Shown: positions 24,134 through 32,899, counted from the stretch's first letter. The stretch: 32,978 nt of DNA from Pseudomonas lopnurensis (GCF_015070855.1 NZ_JADDIX010000100.1:29144-62121); one strand, 5' to 3'. Numbers and translations: made by a program. The notes: generated from the letters alone by a model not told the origin.

Positions 24134-25246
24134 TTGATAAAGAAGATAAGGGTTCTTCAACTGCAGAACTACCCTGATGCGAGTACTGCAGCAGTTGCTG
24201 AAGAGATCAGTAACGCCTTGCCTAGAGAAGTTTATGAGGTGGATTCGGTATTTCTCCGAGGGCATCAAGAGAACTCAATTTGTCTTGGCTGTAGTCAGGA
24301 AGAATTGAAAGGCCTGCGCCTTCGCGCACTCTTGCAACTGTACAAATTTATTCGGCAAGGAAAGTATGATGTGGTAATAGCTCATCGTTTCAAGTCGATG
24401 AGTATGTTGATGTTGTTAAATATTTTCTTATCCATTTCTCTTTGTGTCGGCGTCTTGCATGGTGTTGGTGATTTTGATCGAGCTTATAGGCGTTGGCAAT
24501 CCCGTAAACTCTTGCGTTCAAACTGGCGTGTTGTGGGTGTGTCTCGGTCAGTTACAGATTATTTGCTTGGTTGTAATGCTGGTTTTAATGAAGATAATAC
24601 TCGGTTGATTAATAATGCAATTGACATTGTCCTTGCTGAGCGCAGCCAGTACAGTCGTCAACGGGCTCGCGAGCTGCTGGGTATGCCATCAAATATCTTT
24701 TTGTTTGGAGCGATTGGTAGGTTGGTTCCGGTCAAAGGGCATATTCATTTAATTGAAGCGTTTGCTTTGCTTAAGGACGAATATCCGGAAGCTCAGTTCG
24801 CTATTATCGGAGGTGGACGTTTGCATGGCGAGCTAGCATCGGCTATCTCTCAATGCGGCTTATCGAACCGGGTCCACTTGCTCGGTGCGAAAGAGAATGC
24901 TCTGCAATACGTGCGAGCCTTCGATGTTTTTGTTATGCCTTCATTAAGTGAAGGATTGCCGTTAGCTCTACTGGAAGGTATGAGTGGTCACTTGCCGGTA
25001 ATTTCTTCGGATATAGATAGTCTGAAATCCGTCGTCAAAAATTGCGGAGGACGTACTTTTCCGGTTGGTGATTCTGTGGCCTTGGCGCAACGGATGAGGG
25101 AGGTCATGGACTTGACTGCTGAACAGCGTGCGGCGGAAGGGGAGCGGGTCTATGCTTATTTATGTCATGCCTACGGCATAGACGGGTTTAGGCGTAGTTA
25201 TCGAAATTTGCTCGAAGAAGCTTTGCAAGAGACGAGGCGGGTATGA
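24134..25246 (+). CDS. GT4-family glycosyltransferase, probably LPS core or O-antigen
   Basis: A 370-residue GT-B glycosyltransferase. It shows IRVLQLQNYPD at the start, GAIGRLVPVKGHIHLIEAF at the second domain and the GT4 E-x7-E motif at E273/E281 (SEGLPLALLEG). Initiation at TTG 24134 is preferred over TTG 24128 because GAAGG is 7 bases from the former and only 1 from the latter. Codons are much richer in A/T than in the core operon, so the gene looks acquired. In P. aeruginosa the gene beside the carbamoyltransferase is the glycosyltransferase WapH; this could be its counterpart, but I cannot show orthology. It overlaps the GT2 gene by 4 bases. Confidence 0.8.
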   Translation: MIKKIRVLQLQNYPDASTAAVAEEISNALPREVYEVDSVFLRGHQENSICLGCSQEELKGLRLRALLQLYKFIRQGKYDVVIAHRFKSMSMLMLLNIFLSISLCVGVLHGVGDFDRAYRRWQSRKLLRSNWRVVGVSRSVTDYLLGCNAGFNEDNTRLINNAIDIVLAERSQYSRQRARELLGMPSNIFLFGAIGRLVPVKGHIHLIEAFALLKDEYPEAQFAIIGGGRLHGELASAISQCGLSNRVHLLGAKENALQYVRAFDVFVMPSLSEGLPLALLEGMSGHLPVISSDIDSLKSVVKNCGGRTFPVGDSVALAQRMREVMDLTAEQRAAEGERVYAYLCHAYGIDGFRRSYRNLLEEALQETRRV

Positions 25247-26103
25247 GTGCACAGCCGCTGGTAACGGTAATCATCGCCTCATATAACCATGCTCCTTATA
25301 TCGAGGAGAGCATTCTCAGCGTGCTGGGCCAGAGCTACCCGTATATTGAATTGCTGGTGGTCGATGATGGTTCGAAGGACGATAGTGTCAGGCGCATCCG
25401 CCAGTTGCAGCAACAATATGGTTTTGACTTCCGTGTCCAAGCCAATCAGGGGCTGGCTCGGACACTGAACGATTGTATCTCCAGGGCGCGAGGAAGCCTG
25501 TTCGCGCCGCTCGGCTCGGATGATGTGATGCTGCCGGAGCGTATTGCCACTCAGGTCGCCTATATGCAGAACAAGCCTGAGGTTGGCATCTGCGCTGGCA
25601 ATATCGAACAGATTGATGGTGCGGGCAAGACTTTGGAAAAGCGCAATCGCGAGCGGCCGTTCCGGCGCCTGAATTTCGAAGACCTGTTCGTTTCGAAAAA
25701 GGATTGCCCTCCGGCGCCGACGTTGCTGTTCCGGCGCGAAGCACTGGAGCAGATAGGGGGTTTCGATCCCGATATCATGCTTGAGGATCTACAGGTCGAG
25801 CTGAAAATAACTCACGCCGGTTACTACATTGATGTGCTGAGAGATGTGTTGGCTAAATATCGTGTTCATGGAGCCAATACTTATAAGAACCGGCGGTTCA
25901 TGATTGATAATGTGCTCAAAACCTACGGGTTGTTCAAGGAACATCCTGCCTACGAGCGGGCCTGCGCTCGCTATATCAATTCGATGTTTCTGAAATGCGC
26001 CAACCAGGATAAAGTCCTGGCGCGAGAGCTGTTGCGTGAATTACCGTTGCGCTATTGGAACGGCAAGACGCTGCGTGGACTTGGGCGTTTGGTCCTTGGC
26101 TGA
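25243..26103 (+). CDS. GT2-family glycosyltransferase (WapR-like position)
   Basis: A 286-residue GT-A inverting glycosyltransferase: VTVIIASYNHAPYIEE at 7-22, VVDDGSKDD at 39-47 and the metal/donor GSDD motif at 91-94, then FRREALEQIGGFD near 164-176. No membrane segments are seen. In P. aeruginosa the rhamnosyltransferase WapR (GT2), which adds the L-rhamnose that receives O-antigen, lies next to waaL. Position suggests a similar role here, but sugar and acceptor are not determined. ATGA overlap with the GT4 gene; it ends 4 bases from the opposing kinase-like gene. Confidence 0.78.
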   Translation: MSAQPLVTVIIASYNHAPYIEESILSVLGQSYPYIELLVVDDGSKDDSVRRIRQLQQQYGFDFRVQANQGLARTLNDCISRARGSLFAPLGSDDVMLPERIATQVAYMQNKPEVGICAGNIEQIDGAGKTLEKRNRERPFRRLNFEDLFVSKKDCPPAPTLLFRREALEQIGGFDPDIMLEDLQVELKITHAGYYIDVLRDVLAKYRVHGANTYKNRRFMIDNVLKTYGLFKEHPAYERACARYINSMFLKCANQDKVLARELLRELPLRYWNGKTLRGLGRLVLG

Positions 26104-26107
26104 AGGC

Positions 26108-26782
26108 TCATCCGGTCTGGTTATCGTTAGGATGAAGCCCGTGAATGCTCTTTGACAAGTGCGCCGCCGCGGCTGGACCGCACTTTTCAGCATAGCCTGC
26201 TAGCAGAGCCTCCAAATGCTGGAAAGCTAGCCAATTCGCCTCTTCTTTATAGCGTAAAATGTGCGCTAGATTTCTTTTTCGTTTTCCGGCGCTCAATGGG
26301 CGATTGGAAACGTGCATGTCGGATAGGTCGATGAGCCCGAAACGGGCGTCGGGCAACAATAGAACATTGCCAAAATGCAGCGAGCGGAAATAGACGCCGC
26401 TAAGGTGAAGCTGGCCGAGAAAAGAGCCGAAAAGTTGGACTTCTACGTTACGGCTGTTTTCGTCCAGCGTTCGCCAATGGCTGCGCAGCGTTTCACCGGA
26501 AAGCGGTTGGTATTGCACGGCATTGATTTGCAACTCAGGAATCTGCAGAACTTCCACTATAACGGGCGCGGCGATGCCCAATTTCCGCAGGCGCACAGCA
26601 TTGTTGGCAAAGCGTGCGGCGGGGGGCGACCATAGCGCCGAGCTCAGCCAGCGTTTGCGTCGGTAGAGCTTAAGGAAGTCTCCATTGGCCAGGCGTACGA
26701 CTTTGAGGCCATGACGGTCTTTCTCAATCGTGTGTGAATCCAGCAAAAGTTGGTTGAGACTTTCTTTTGTCAGGGTCTTCAT
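26108..26782 (-). CDS. WaaP/toluene-tolerance-type kinase-like protein (PA4998 type)
   Basis: A 224-residue protein with a compact LPS-kinase fold: K38 in FLKLYRRK, YFRSLHFGN at 131-139 and LIDLSDM at 150-156 with D152. The position of the catalytic Asp (five before N139) is Ser134, so the canonical HRD is FRS. PA4998 of P. aeruginosa, beside waaL, is the likely counterpart and I recall a similar FRSLH motif there. Its ATG follows the waaL stop by 2 bases, so it is in the waaL operon. A role in core phosphorylation is possible but activity is uncertain given the missing Asp. Confidence 0.75.
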   Translation of the reverse strand: MKTLTKESLNQLLLDSHTIEKDRHGLKVVRLANGDFLKLYRRKRWLSSALWSPPAARFANNAVRLRKLGIAAPVIVEVLQIPELQINAVQYQPLSGETLRSHWRTLDENSRNVEVQLFGSFLGQLHLSGVYFRSLHFGNVLLLPDARFGLIDLSDMHVSNRPLSAGKRKRNLAHILRYKEEANWLAFQHLEALLAGYAEKCGPAAAAHLSKSIHGLHPNDNQTG

Positions 26783-26784
26783 TG

Positions 26785-28002
26785 TTATCGCTCCGGACGC
26801 TTGGCGAGAGACAAGGCCACAATCAGCGACAGCGGAATCCAGATTAGAAACCAGTTCTCATTGGGTCGAGGAAGGAAATTGCTGCCTTCGGTCATACCTG
26901 CTGTCAGCCCGCAAATGACCAGTGCCGAGGCGATGCAGAAGGAGGGAGATGTACGGTTCTTCAGGCTGGCGAGCAGCGCGCAGCCATACATCAGGCTCCA
27001 GAGCGTCAGTCCCACGATACCCAAGTCAATGGCTACTGCTAGCTCGACGTTGTGTGGATCGAAGAATGATCGGCCGGCTGCCGCCACCGGCAGTGTCAGC
27101 TCGCTGTTGAAACCATGCCCGATCCACGGGGATTCCAACAGGTGTTGCCAGCCTGCTAGCCATATCTCCGGGCGATAGGAAAGCCCTCGCTGGGTGAGTT
27201 TTTCAGGGAACAGTGCGAGGGTCAGCAGGCCACAGAATACAAGCACGCCTAGTAGTAGCCATGCTTTGGGTTGGCGCCAGATGATGGCTAGCCATACTGC
27301 AGTTATGGATACGGCTAGCAACGGCGTTCTGGAACCCGTGGCTATCAAGGCTGCGAGTAGGATGAGGGCGCTTATTGCTGCAACATATTTGTGTCGTTCG
27401 ATGCAAACCCAGTGGGCCATCCAATAGGTACAAAAAAAGCCCAACACATGAGAGGTCAAGAGTGGATTCATCAGGCTTCCACTGCCAATCAGGCGGGCTT
27501 TCGTGGGGTTGGAGTAGAAGTGAATGGCCAGATTATAGACGGCAGCAACGACGACGAACATGGATGCGGTAAACAACAGCCGCTGAATCAGTTCCGCGCG
27601 GGCTGTAGCCATGGCTGCACAGCCGACAAAAAACATCAATATGTACAGGGGGCGCTTGACCAGAGAGGAAGCAGAATCGTCGCTATCAGTCCATGCCAGG
27701 CTGATCAGCAGCCACGTACATAGAGCTAGTAGGCTGATAACTGTCGGTATCTGGACCAATTCACGGATACGGCTTGGCCGGATGACTAGTAGCAAAAGGG
27801 CCGGTAGGGCGAATAACGAGTAGAAGGTCTTCGAATACAGGCTACGCTCGGGTAACCAGAACAAGCCGGTCAATAAGACCAGATAGCCTACAGGCAGCCA
27901 ATAGTGAATGATGAAGTATTCGAATTTATGCGCGGTACTGGCAAGGGCGTTTCGTAGCACAGGGTGATTGCTCTTTGTATGGGTTCCATCAATCGCTGAC
28001 AT
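26785..28002 (-). CDS. waaL: O-antigen ligase
   Basis: Inner-membrane glycosyltransferase that joins undecaprenyl-linked O-antigen to lipid A-core on the periplasmic side. The 405-residue protein has about twelve hydrophobic segments and a large periplasmic loop. Wzy_C/WaaL motifs are present: ATGSRTPLLA (R225), GLSYRPEIW (R277), SPWIGHGF (H296) and the invariant His H317 in FDPHNVELA. It is divergent from msbA across a 168-base gap and followed by a kinase-like gene, as in P. aeruginosa. No strong ribosome site is visible before ATG 28002. WaaL proteins are very divergent, so the symbol relies on motifs plus position. Confidence 0.88.
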   Translation of the reverse strand: MSAIDGTHTKSNHPVLRNALASTAHKFEYFIIHYWLPVGYLVLLTGLFWLPERSLYSKTFYSLFALPALLLLVIRPSRIRELVQIPTVISLLALCTWLLISLAWTDSDDSASSLVKRPLYILMFFVGCAAMATARAELIQRLLFTASMFVVVAAVYNLAIHFYSNPTKARLIGSGSLMNPLLTSHVLGFFCTYWMAHWVCIERHKYVAAISALILLAALIATGSRTPLLAVSITAVWLAIIWRQPKAWLLLGVLVFCGLLTLALFPEKLTQRGLSYRPEIWLAGWQHLLESPWIGHGFNSELTLPVAAAGRSFFDPHNVELAVAIDLGIVGLTLWSLMYGCALLASLKNRTSPSFCIASALVICGLTAGMTEGSNFLPRPNENWFLIWIPLSLIVALSLAKRPER

Positions 28003-28105
28003 CAGGTCCGCGGATTTCTTGCGTGTGGGTGTTCAGATGTCAAAAAAGCGCTGCATAGCTCTGTCTCTTGGATTGCGCTTGGCCATCTTGAAAAAATAGC
28101 CGGTT

Positions 28106-28134
28106 CTTTGCAGGTGCTCATTGGCTGATACAAT
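28106..28134 (+). promoter_or_regulatory. Candidate msbA promoter
   Basis: A TACAAT -10 box at 28129-28134 has CTTTGC (28106-28111) 17 bases upstream as a weak -35. It lies 36 bases before the msbA ATG in the waaL/msbA divergent gap. Pattern match only. Confidence 0.3.
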
Positions 28135-28170
28135 CCCGATCCCTCCAATTGCCGTTGCAAGGGCCGCCGA

Positions 28171-29988
28171 ATGGCTAATTCTACCCAGCAATCCAGTGTA
28201 AAGGTGTATCTGCGGTTGCTGCGCTACGTGCTCCCCTACTGGGGGCTGTTCGCTATCAGCCTGTTTGGCTTCCTGATCTTCGCCTCCACCCAGCCAATGC
28301 TCGGCTACATTCTCAAGTTTTTCGTTGATGGGCTGAACAACCCGGACGCCAGTTTTTTCGCTCAGGTTCCTTATCTGCAGGATCAGGCATGGCTGGCGGA
28401 GCTGAAGCTACTGCAAGCCGTGCCTCTGCTGATAGTACTCATCGCCCTGCTGCAAGGCATCGGCTCGTATCTCGGCAACTATTTCCTGGCCAGGGTCTCG
28501 CTCGGGTTGGTGCATGATCTGCGTGTCGCCCTGTTCAACAACATGCTGACGCTGCCCAACCGCTATTTCGATAGCCACAACTCCGGGCATCTGATTTCCC
28601 GCATCACCTATAACGTGACCATGGTCACTGGCGCGGCAACGGATGCGATCAAGGTCGTGGTACGGGAGGGTATGACCGTTATTTTCCTGTTCGCCACGCT
28701 GCTCTGGATGAACTGGAAACTGACCATGGTGATGGTGGCGATCCTGCCGGTCATCGGTGTGATGGTGGCCAGCGCCAGCAAGAAATTCCGCAAGCAGAGC
28801 AAGAAGATCCAGGTCGCAATGGGCGACGTTACCCATGTCGCATCCGAAACCATCCAGGGCTACCGGGTGGTGCGCAGCTTCGGTGGCGAGGCCTACGAGC
28901 AGGCCCGCTTTCTCGACGCCAGCAGGGACAATACCGGCAAGCAGTTGCGCATGGTCAAGACGAACGCCGTCTACACGCCGACCCTGCAACTGGTGATCTA
29001 CAGCGCCATGGCCGTGCTGATGTTCCTGGTGCTGTATATGCGCGGCGACGCGTCGGCCGGCGATCTGGTGGCATACATCACGCTGGCTGGCCTGCTGCCC
29101 AAACCGATCAGGCAGCTTTCGGAGGTGAGCTCCACGATCCAGAAAGGCGTTTCCGGTGCCGAGAGCATTTTCGAGCAATTGGACGAAGAACCCGAGATCG
29201 ACAGGGGGTCGCAAGAACGCCAGCGTGTCAGCGGGCATTTGCAGGTTGAGGGGCTCAGCTTCGTCTACCCCGGCACGGACAAACAGGTGCTGCACGATAT
29301 CAGCTTCACCGCCGAGCCAGGACAGATGGTGGCGCTGGTCGGACGTTCGGGCAGCGGCAAGTCTACCTTGGCGAACCTCATTCCGCGTTTCTACCACCAT
29401 GATCGGGGGCAGATCCTGCTAGACGGGGTGGAAGTGGAGGATTACACCCTGCGCAACCTGCGCCGGCATATCGCTCTGGTCACCCAGCAGGTCACGCTGT
29501 TCAACGACACGGTCGCCAACAACATCGCCTATGGCGACCTCGCCGGCGCGCCGCTTGAAGCTATCCAGCGCGCGGCTCGCGACGCCTACGCCGATGAATT
29601 CATCGAGCAGATGCCGCGGGGCTATGACACTCTGGTCGGCGAGAACGGCGTACTGCTTTCCGGGGGGCAGCGCCAGCGTCTTGCCATTGCCCGTGCATTG
29701 CTGAAGAACGCGCCTGTGCTGATTCTGGATGAGGCGACATCCGCGCTGGATACCGAATCCGAGCGGCACATCCAGGGTGCGCTGGACCATGTGATGACGG
29801 GCCGTACCACACTGGTCATCGCCCACCGCCTGAGCACCATCGAGAAGGCCGATCTGATTCTGGTCATGGAGCAGGGGCGCATCGTCGAACGCGGCACCCA
29901 TGCCGAGCTGCTTGCGGTGAATGGCGCCTACGCGAGGCTTCATGCGACGCAGTTCAAGGATGAAGTGTCCGACGAACAGGAATCCTGA
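28171..29988 (+). CDS. msbA: Lipid A-core flippase, ABC transporter MsbA
   Basis: Homodimeric ABC exporter that flips lipid A-core across the inner membrane. The 605-residue protein has an N-terminal six-helix transmembrane domain (about 1-330) and a C-terminal ATPase domain with Walker A GRSGSGKST near 391-399, signature LSGGQRQRLAIARAL near 496-510, Walker B VLILDEATSALD near 516-527 and the His of IAHRLST near 551. All catalytic residues are intact. The start ATG 28171 gives MANSTQQSSVKVYLRLLRYV, similar to Pseudomonas MsbA. The stop is immediately followed by the ATG of the Mig-14 gene, which implies coupling. Confidence 0.95.
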   Translation: MANSTQQSSVKVYLRLLRYVLPYWGLFAISLFGFLIFASTQPMLGYILKFFVDGLNNPDASFFAQVPYLQDQAWLAELKLLQAVPLLIVLIALLQGIGSYLGNYFLARVSLGLVHDLRVALFNNMLTLPNRYFDSHNSGHLISRITYNVTMVTGAATDAIKVVVREGMTVIFLFATLLWMNWKLTMVMVAILPVIGVMVASASKKFRKQSKKIQVAMGDVTHVASETIQGYRVVRSFGGEAYEQARFLDASRDNTGKQLRMVKTNAVYTPTLQLVIYSAMAVLMFLVLYMRGDASAGDLVAYITLAGLLPKPIRQLSEVSSTIQKGVSGAESIFEQLDEEPEIDRGSQERQRVSGHLQVEGLSFVYPGTDKQVLHDISFTAEPGQMVALVGRSGSGKSTLANLIPRFYHHDRGQILLDGVEVEDYTLRNLRRHIALVTQQVTLFNDTVANNIAYGDLAGAPLEAIQRAARDAYADEFIEQMPRGYDTLVGENGVLLSGGQRQRLAIARALLKNAPVLILDEATSALDTESERHIQGALDHVMTGRTTLVIAHRLSTIEKADLILVMEQGRIVERGTHAELLAVNGAYARLHATQFKDEVSDEQES

Positions 29989-30885
29989 ATGCTGCAGCTC
30001 CTTCAGCGCTGGCGCGAACGTGGCTGGCGCACTATCGATGCCTCCACCTATGCCGAGATCTGGCAGCGTTACGGCGGCAGTGTGGCGACCCATCCCGACG
30101 TGATCGAGCGACTGGCCGGTCTTGCCGGCATTCCGGTGCGCTATCTGGCCTGGGAGCGGGAAGGCGAATGGATCGCCGCGGTTCCCTGCTGGGGCCGTCA
30201 CCTGGCACTGTCCAAGGATGTCCTGAAAAAGACCGGCAAGCGTGGCCTATTCGACCTGGGCAATGCCGAGGTCATCCTGCCGGTGGCCGAGGATGCCTGC
30301 GTGCCGATACGCCAGCGTCTGTGCTATGTCTCCGAGCTCAATGCCGGGCGCATTGCCACTCTGCGCGAGCAGCACGAGGGCCTGGCGCTGGCGCGCCAAC
30401 CCGAGGAGTACTCGAAGAAATTCCGCTACAACCAGCGGCGCGAATTGCGTCTGTTCGAAGAGGCAGGCGGCGTGGTGCGCTCGGTGGCGGAGTTCACCCC
30501 CGCCGAGCTGGCTGCCATCTATACCGACCTGTTCGAGCGTCGCTGGGGCTTCGAGGTACCAGGCAAGCCCCATCTGACCGAAGTCTTCGGCCTGTTGCGG
30601 GAGTTCCTGCGTGGATCGCTGCTGATGCTGGACGGTTTTCCCGTGGCCGTTCAGGTGCTGTACAGCGTCGAGTCGTTAGGCTGGATCAGTTACGAGTACA
30701 TCAATGGTGGTGTCGACCCTCGTGCCCATCACCTCAGCCCCGGCAGCGTTCTCAGCTTCATCAATACCCAGGCCGCTTGGGACGTGGCGCGGCATCGGGG
30801 CAAGGCACTGCGCTATTCGTTCGGTCGGGCCGATCGGGACTACAAGGATCGTTGGTGCAACAGGGTCGCCGCGTTTCGGACGTGA
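29989..30885 (+). CDS. mig-14: Mig-14 family protein (antimicrobial peptide resistance, GNAT-like)
   Basis: A 298-residue protein of the Mig-14 family, named from a macrophage-induced Salmonella gene; the P. aeruginosa homologue (PA5003) lies in the same LPS locus and has been linked to polymyxin resistance. Visible features are YSKKFRYNQRRELRLFEEAGG, ELAAIYTDLFERRWGF and a GNAT-like end (SPGSVLSFINTQAAWDVARH, RYSFGRADRDYKDRW). No signal peptide or membrane helix is evident. It starts at the base after the msbA stop and ends 4 bases before the deacetylase gene. The biochemical activity is unknown; an acyl or aminoacyl transfer reaction on LPS is a guess. Confidence 0.85.
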   Translation: MLQLLQRWRERGWRTIDASTYAEIWQRYGGSVATHPDVIERLAGLAGIPVRYLAWEREGEWIAAVPCWGRHLALSKDVLKKTGKRGLFDLGNAEVILPVAEDACVPIRQRLCYVSELNAGRIATLREQHEGLALARQPEEYSKKFRYNQRRELRLFEEAGGVVRSVAEFTPAELAAIYTDLFERRWGFEVPGKPHLTEVFGLLREFLRGSLLMLDGFPVAVQVLYSVESLGWISYEYINGGVDPRAHHLSPGSVLSFINTQAAWDVARHRGKALRYSFGRADRDYKDRWCNRVAAFRT

Positions 30886-30889
30886 ATGA

Positions 30890-32302
30890 ATGGAAACACG
30901 CAAGCAGCAATTGCTGCGCCGTCACCGGCGCGGCAAACGTATCTTCATGGTCCTGGCTCTGCTGGTTCTGGTCGCGCTGGATTGGTTCGCCGGCTGGAAC
31001 AGTCTGCCGGTACTGCTGATCCTGGCCTGGATCGCCCATGAGGCCTGGCTCGCCGACCATCTGTTCTATTCGCCGAGGGAGGACTATCGCTATGCCTTCC
31101 CCGACTCTGCGCAGAAGATAGGCGGCCGCCTGAACAAGGGGCGGCTGGTGCTGGAGCCTGGAGAACTGTCCGACGATGCCGATACCCTGATGCTCGAGGT
31201 GCAGGTGCGTACCACCTGGCTCGGTCGCTGGCTGGACCCTCATGTACTGATCGCCGATGGCCAACCCTGCGATCGCCAGGACTTCGAGCGCGGCGCATGG
31301 GGGCGCCGTTACCTCAACCTTTCCGGCCTGCTGCCGGCTCTGAGGGCGGGGCGCGTACAATTGCGGACGCGCTTCTGTCGCCTGGCCCCCGAAGTCTGCC
31401 TGCATGTTTTCAGCAATCCGGACTACGCAGCGCGCCGGGTGATGGTCATCGCCCCTCACGCGGACGATGCCGAGCTTGCTGCCTTCGGCCTCTACAGTCG
31501 TAGCGCACAGGCCAGCATAGTCACCCTCACCCAGGGTGAGATCGAGGCTCAGAACTACCGCCGGCTCGGTCTTGACAAGGCCGCCGCGGCGCGCCTCAAG
31601 GGCCGACTGCGTAGCTGGAGCAGTTTGGCCGTGCCGCTTTGGGGTGGCGTGCCTGCGAATCGCTGCGTGCAACTGGGGTACTACTGCCTGCAGCTGGCGC
31701 CCATGGTCGCCGAGCCGGACAAGGCTTTCCCTTCGCTTGAATCCGGCGATTCGGATATCCGTAGCGTGCGCCGTTTCAACCCCCTGGCATTACCGGGAGA
31801 CATGGACGGTGTACCCAGCTGGAACAATCTGGTGAGCGACCTCGCCGCGTTGCTCAAGCTGTTTCGGCCCGAAGTGGTGGTGCTGCCGCACCCCGAACTG
31901 GACCCCCATCCCGACCATATCCAGGCTAGTCGGGCCTTGGACGAAGCCATCGCGCTCGGTGACTGGTGTCCCGAGCTCCGCTTGCTCTATGCCAATCACC
32001 TATATGACAACGATCGCTGGCCCATGGGACCGGTGGGTAGTGGCGTGGCTTTGCCACCGCGGCAGGAGCCATTGCCGGCGGATGGTCTATGGAGCCCGGT
32101 GCTGAACGCCACTGCTCGTCTGGACAAGGCCCAGGCGCTGGCCATGCAGCACGACCTGCAGCCCCCCCTGCCGCTGAAGAAGCGCCTGCGCCGGATCATT
32201 CAATGGGTGCTGGCAGGTCGCCGTTGGCCGGAGTTCGGTCAGGACGACTTCTTCCGCAAGGCCGTGCGTCGTCATGAGCTGTTCTGGGTGCGCAAACCGT
32301 AA
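30890..32302 (+). CDS. dnpA: PIG-L family de-N-acetylase, DnpA-like
   Basis: A 470-residue protein: positively charged N-terminus, a hydrophobic region at about 18-50 (one or two membrane segments), a middle domain, then a LmbE/PIG-L deacetylase domain from about 183 with the zinc motif APHADDAE at 188-195 and HPELDPHPDH at 334-343. The PIG-L family removes N-acetyl groups from sugars. P. aeruginosa DnpA (PA5002), beside mig-14, has been linked to fluoroquinolone tolerance and is thought to act on LPS. The start ATG 30890 is 4 bases after the mig-14 stop. The sugar target is inferred to be a core or lipid A-linked N-acetyl sugar. Confidence 0.85.
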   Translation: METRKQQLLRRHRRGKRIFMVLALLVLVALDWFAGWNSLPVLLILAWIAHEAWLADHLFYSPREDYRYAFPDSAQKIGGRLNKGRLVLEPGELSDDADTLMLEVQVRTTWLGRWLDPHVLIADGQPCDRQDFERGAWGRRYLNLSGLLPALRAGRVQLRTRFCRLAPEVCLHVFSNPDYAARRVMVIAPHADDAELAAFGLYSRSAQASIVTLTQGEIEAQNYRRLGLDKAAAARLKGRLRSWSSLAVPLWGGVPANRCVQLGYYCLQLAPMVAEPDKAFPSLESGDSDIRSVRRFNPLALPGDMDGVPSWNNLVSDLAALLKLFRPEVVVLPHPELDPHPDHIQASRALDEAIALGDWCPELRLLYANHLYDNDRWPMGPVGSGVALPPRQEPLPADGLWSPVLNATARLDKAQALAMQHDLQPPLPLKKRLRRIIQWVLAGRRWPEFGQDDFFRKAVRRHELFWVRKP

Positions 32303-32400
32303 TTGGTGTCGCGGGCCTGCCCAAAAGCTGAAGAGTATCGCCCCGGGGTCGCGTCTTAGGCGGCAGGTACTAAGTATTCAAACGGGTAGGGAGCCTGCTA

Positions 32401-32666
32401 TCAGCTCCGATGCTCCTGCACATACCCCCTGAGAGCGGCGTTGATGCGAGTTTGCCAGCCCTCGCCGTCCTTTTTGAAGGCCGCTAGAACGTCGGCGTCC
32501 AGGCGCAGAGTCACCGCTCTTTTGGCTGAACCTTGGGCGGGCGACCTCGGCGAAGCCGCTTTTCGCCATCATACAAGTCCGCTTCGGCAACCCAGACGTC
32601 AGTGATTTCCGGCGCGTCGTCGGGATCACTCCAGGGCGTCGCGGACGGTACGTTGCTCTTTTTCAT
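32401..32666 (-). pseudogene. brnA: BrnA-type antitoxin gene, frameshifted
   Basis: From ATG 32666 the first frame gives MKKSNVPSATPWSDPDDAPE, then RRGRPPKVQPKER and a stop at 32511-32513 (51 residues). The next frame continues with VTLRLDADVLAAFKKDGEGW and QTRINAALRGYVQEH to a stop at 32401, which is the ribbon-helix-helix part of BrnA. Adding one base in the AAAAGAG run around 32516-32524 restores one 88-residue BrnA-like protein. As written, the DNA-binding domain is lost. The gene overlaps the end of brnT by 41 bases, the usual brnT-brnA arrangement. A sequencing error is the alternative. Confidence 0.78.
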
Positions 32667-32899
32667 GCATATACCTCATTGAAATGATGCGGCGCACCTC
32701 GCCGCGTGGCGTCCACGTCACCGCAACCAAGCGGCCACCGTACCAACCAACCGTCGTAAAACGTTCCTCTCCGTAGTCGAAGCGGTCATCGCGCCGAGTG
32801 AGATGCTTGCGTTGAAAAACTTCCCCTGCTCGGTTGAAGTCAATTCCCCGCTCCTCCTTTTGTTCTGGCCGCTTTAGCCAAGTTGAACTCGATTTCCAT
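32626..32899 (-). pseudogene. brnT: BrnT-type ribonuclease toxin gene, frameshifted
   Basis: From ATG 32899 the frame reads MEIEFNLAKAARTK and stops after 19 residues. Removing one G from AAAAGGAGGAG around 32850-32857 restores EERGIDFNRAGEVF, then DYGEERFTTVGWYGGRLVAV, WTPRGEVRRIISMR and a stop at 32626, a full BrnT-like protein of about 90 residues with the family signatures DYGE-R and RRIIS-R. The toxin is therefore inactive as written, unless an unusual internal start is used: the extra G creates AAGGAGG, but only an ATT codon follows at suitable distance. Confidence 0.8.

Noticed and set aside
32378..32629. Minus-strand open frame of 83 codons as a hypothetical gene
   Set aside because: It runs in the wrong frame through the brnA sequence; both BrnA halves are found in the other two frames.
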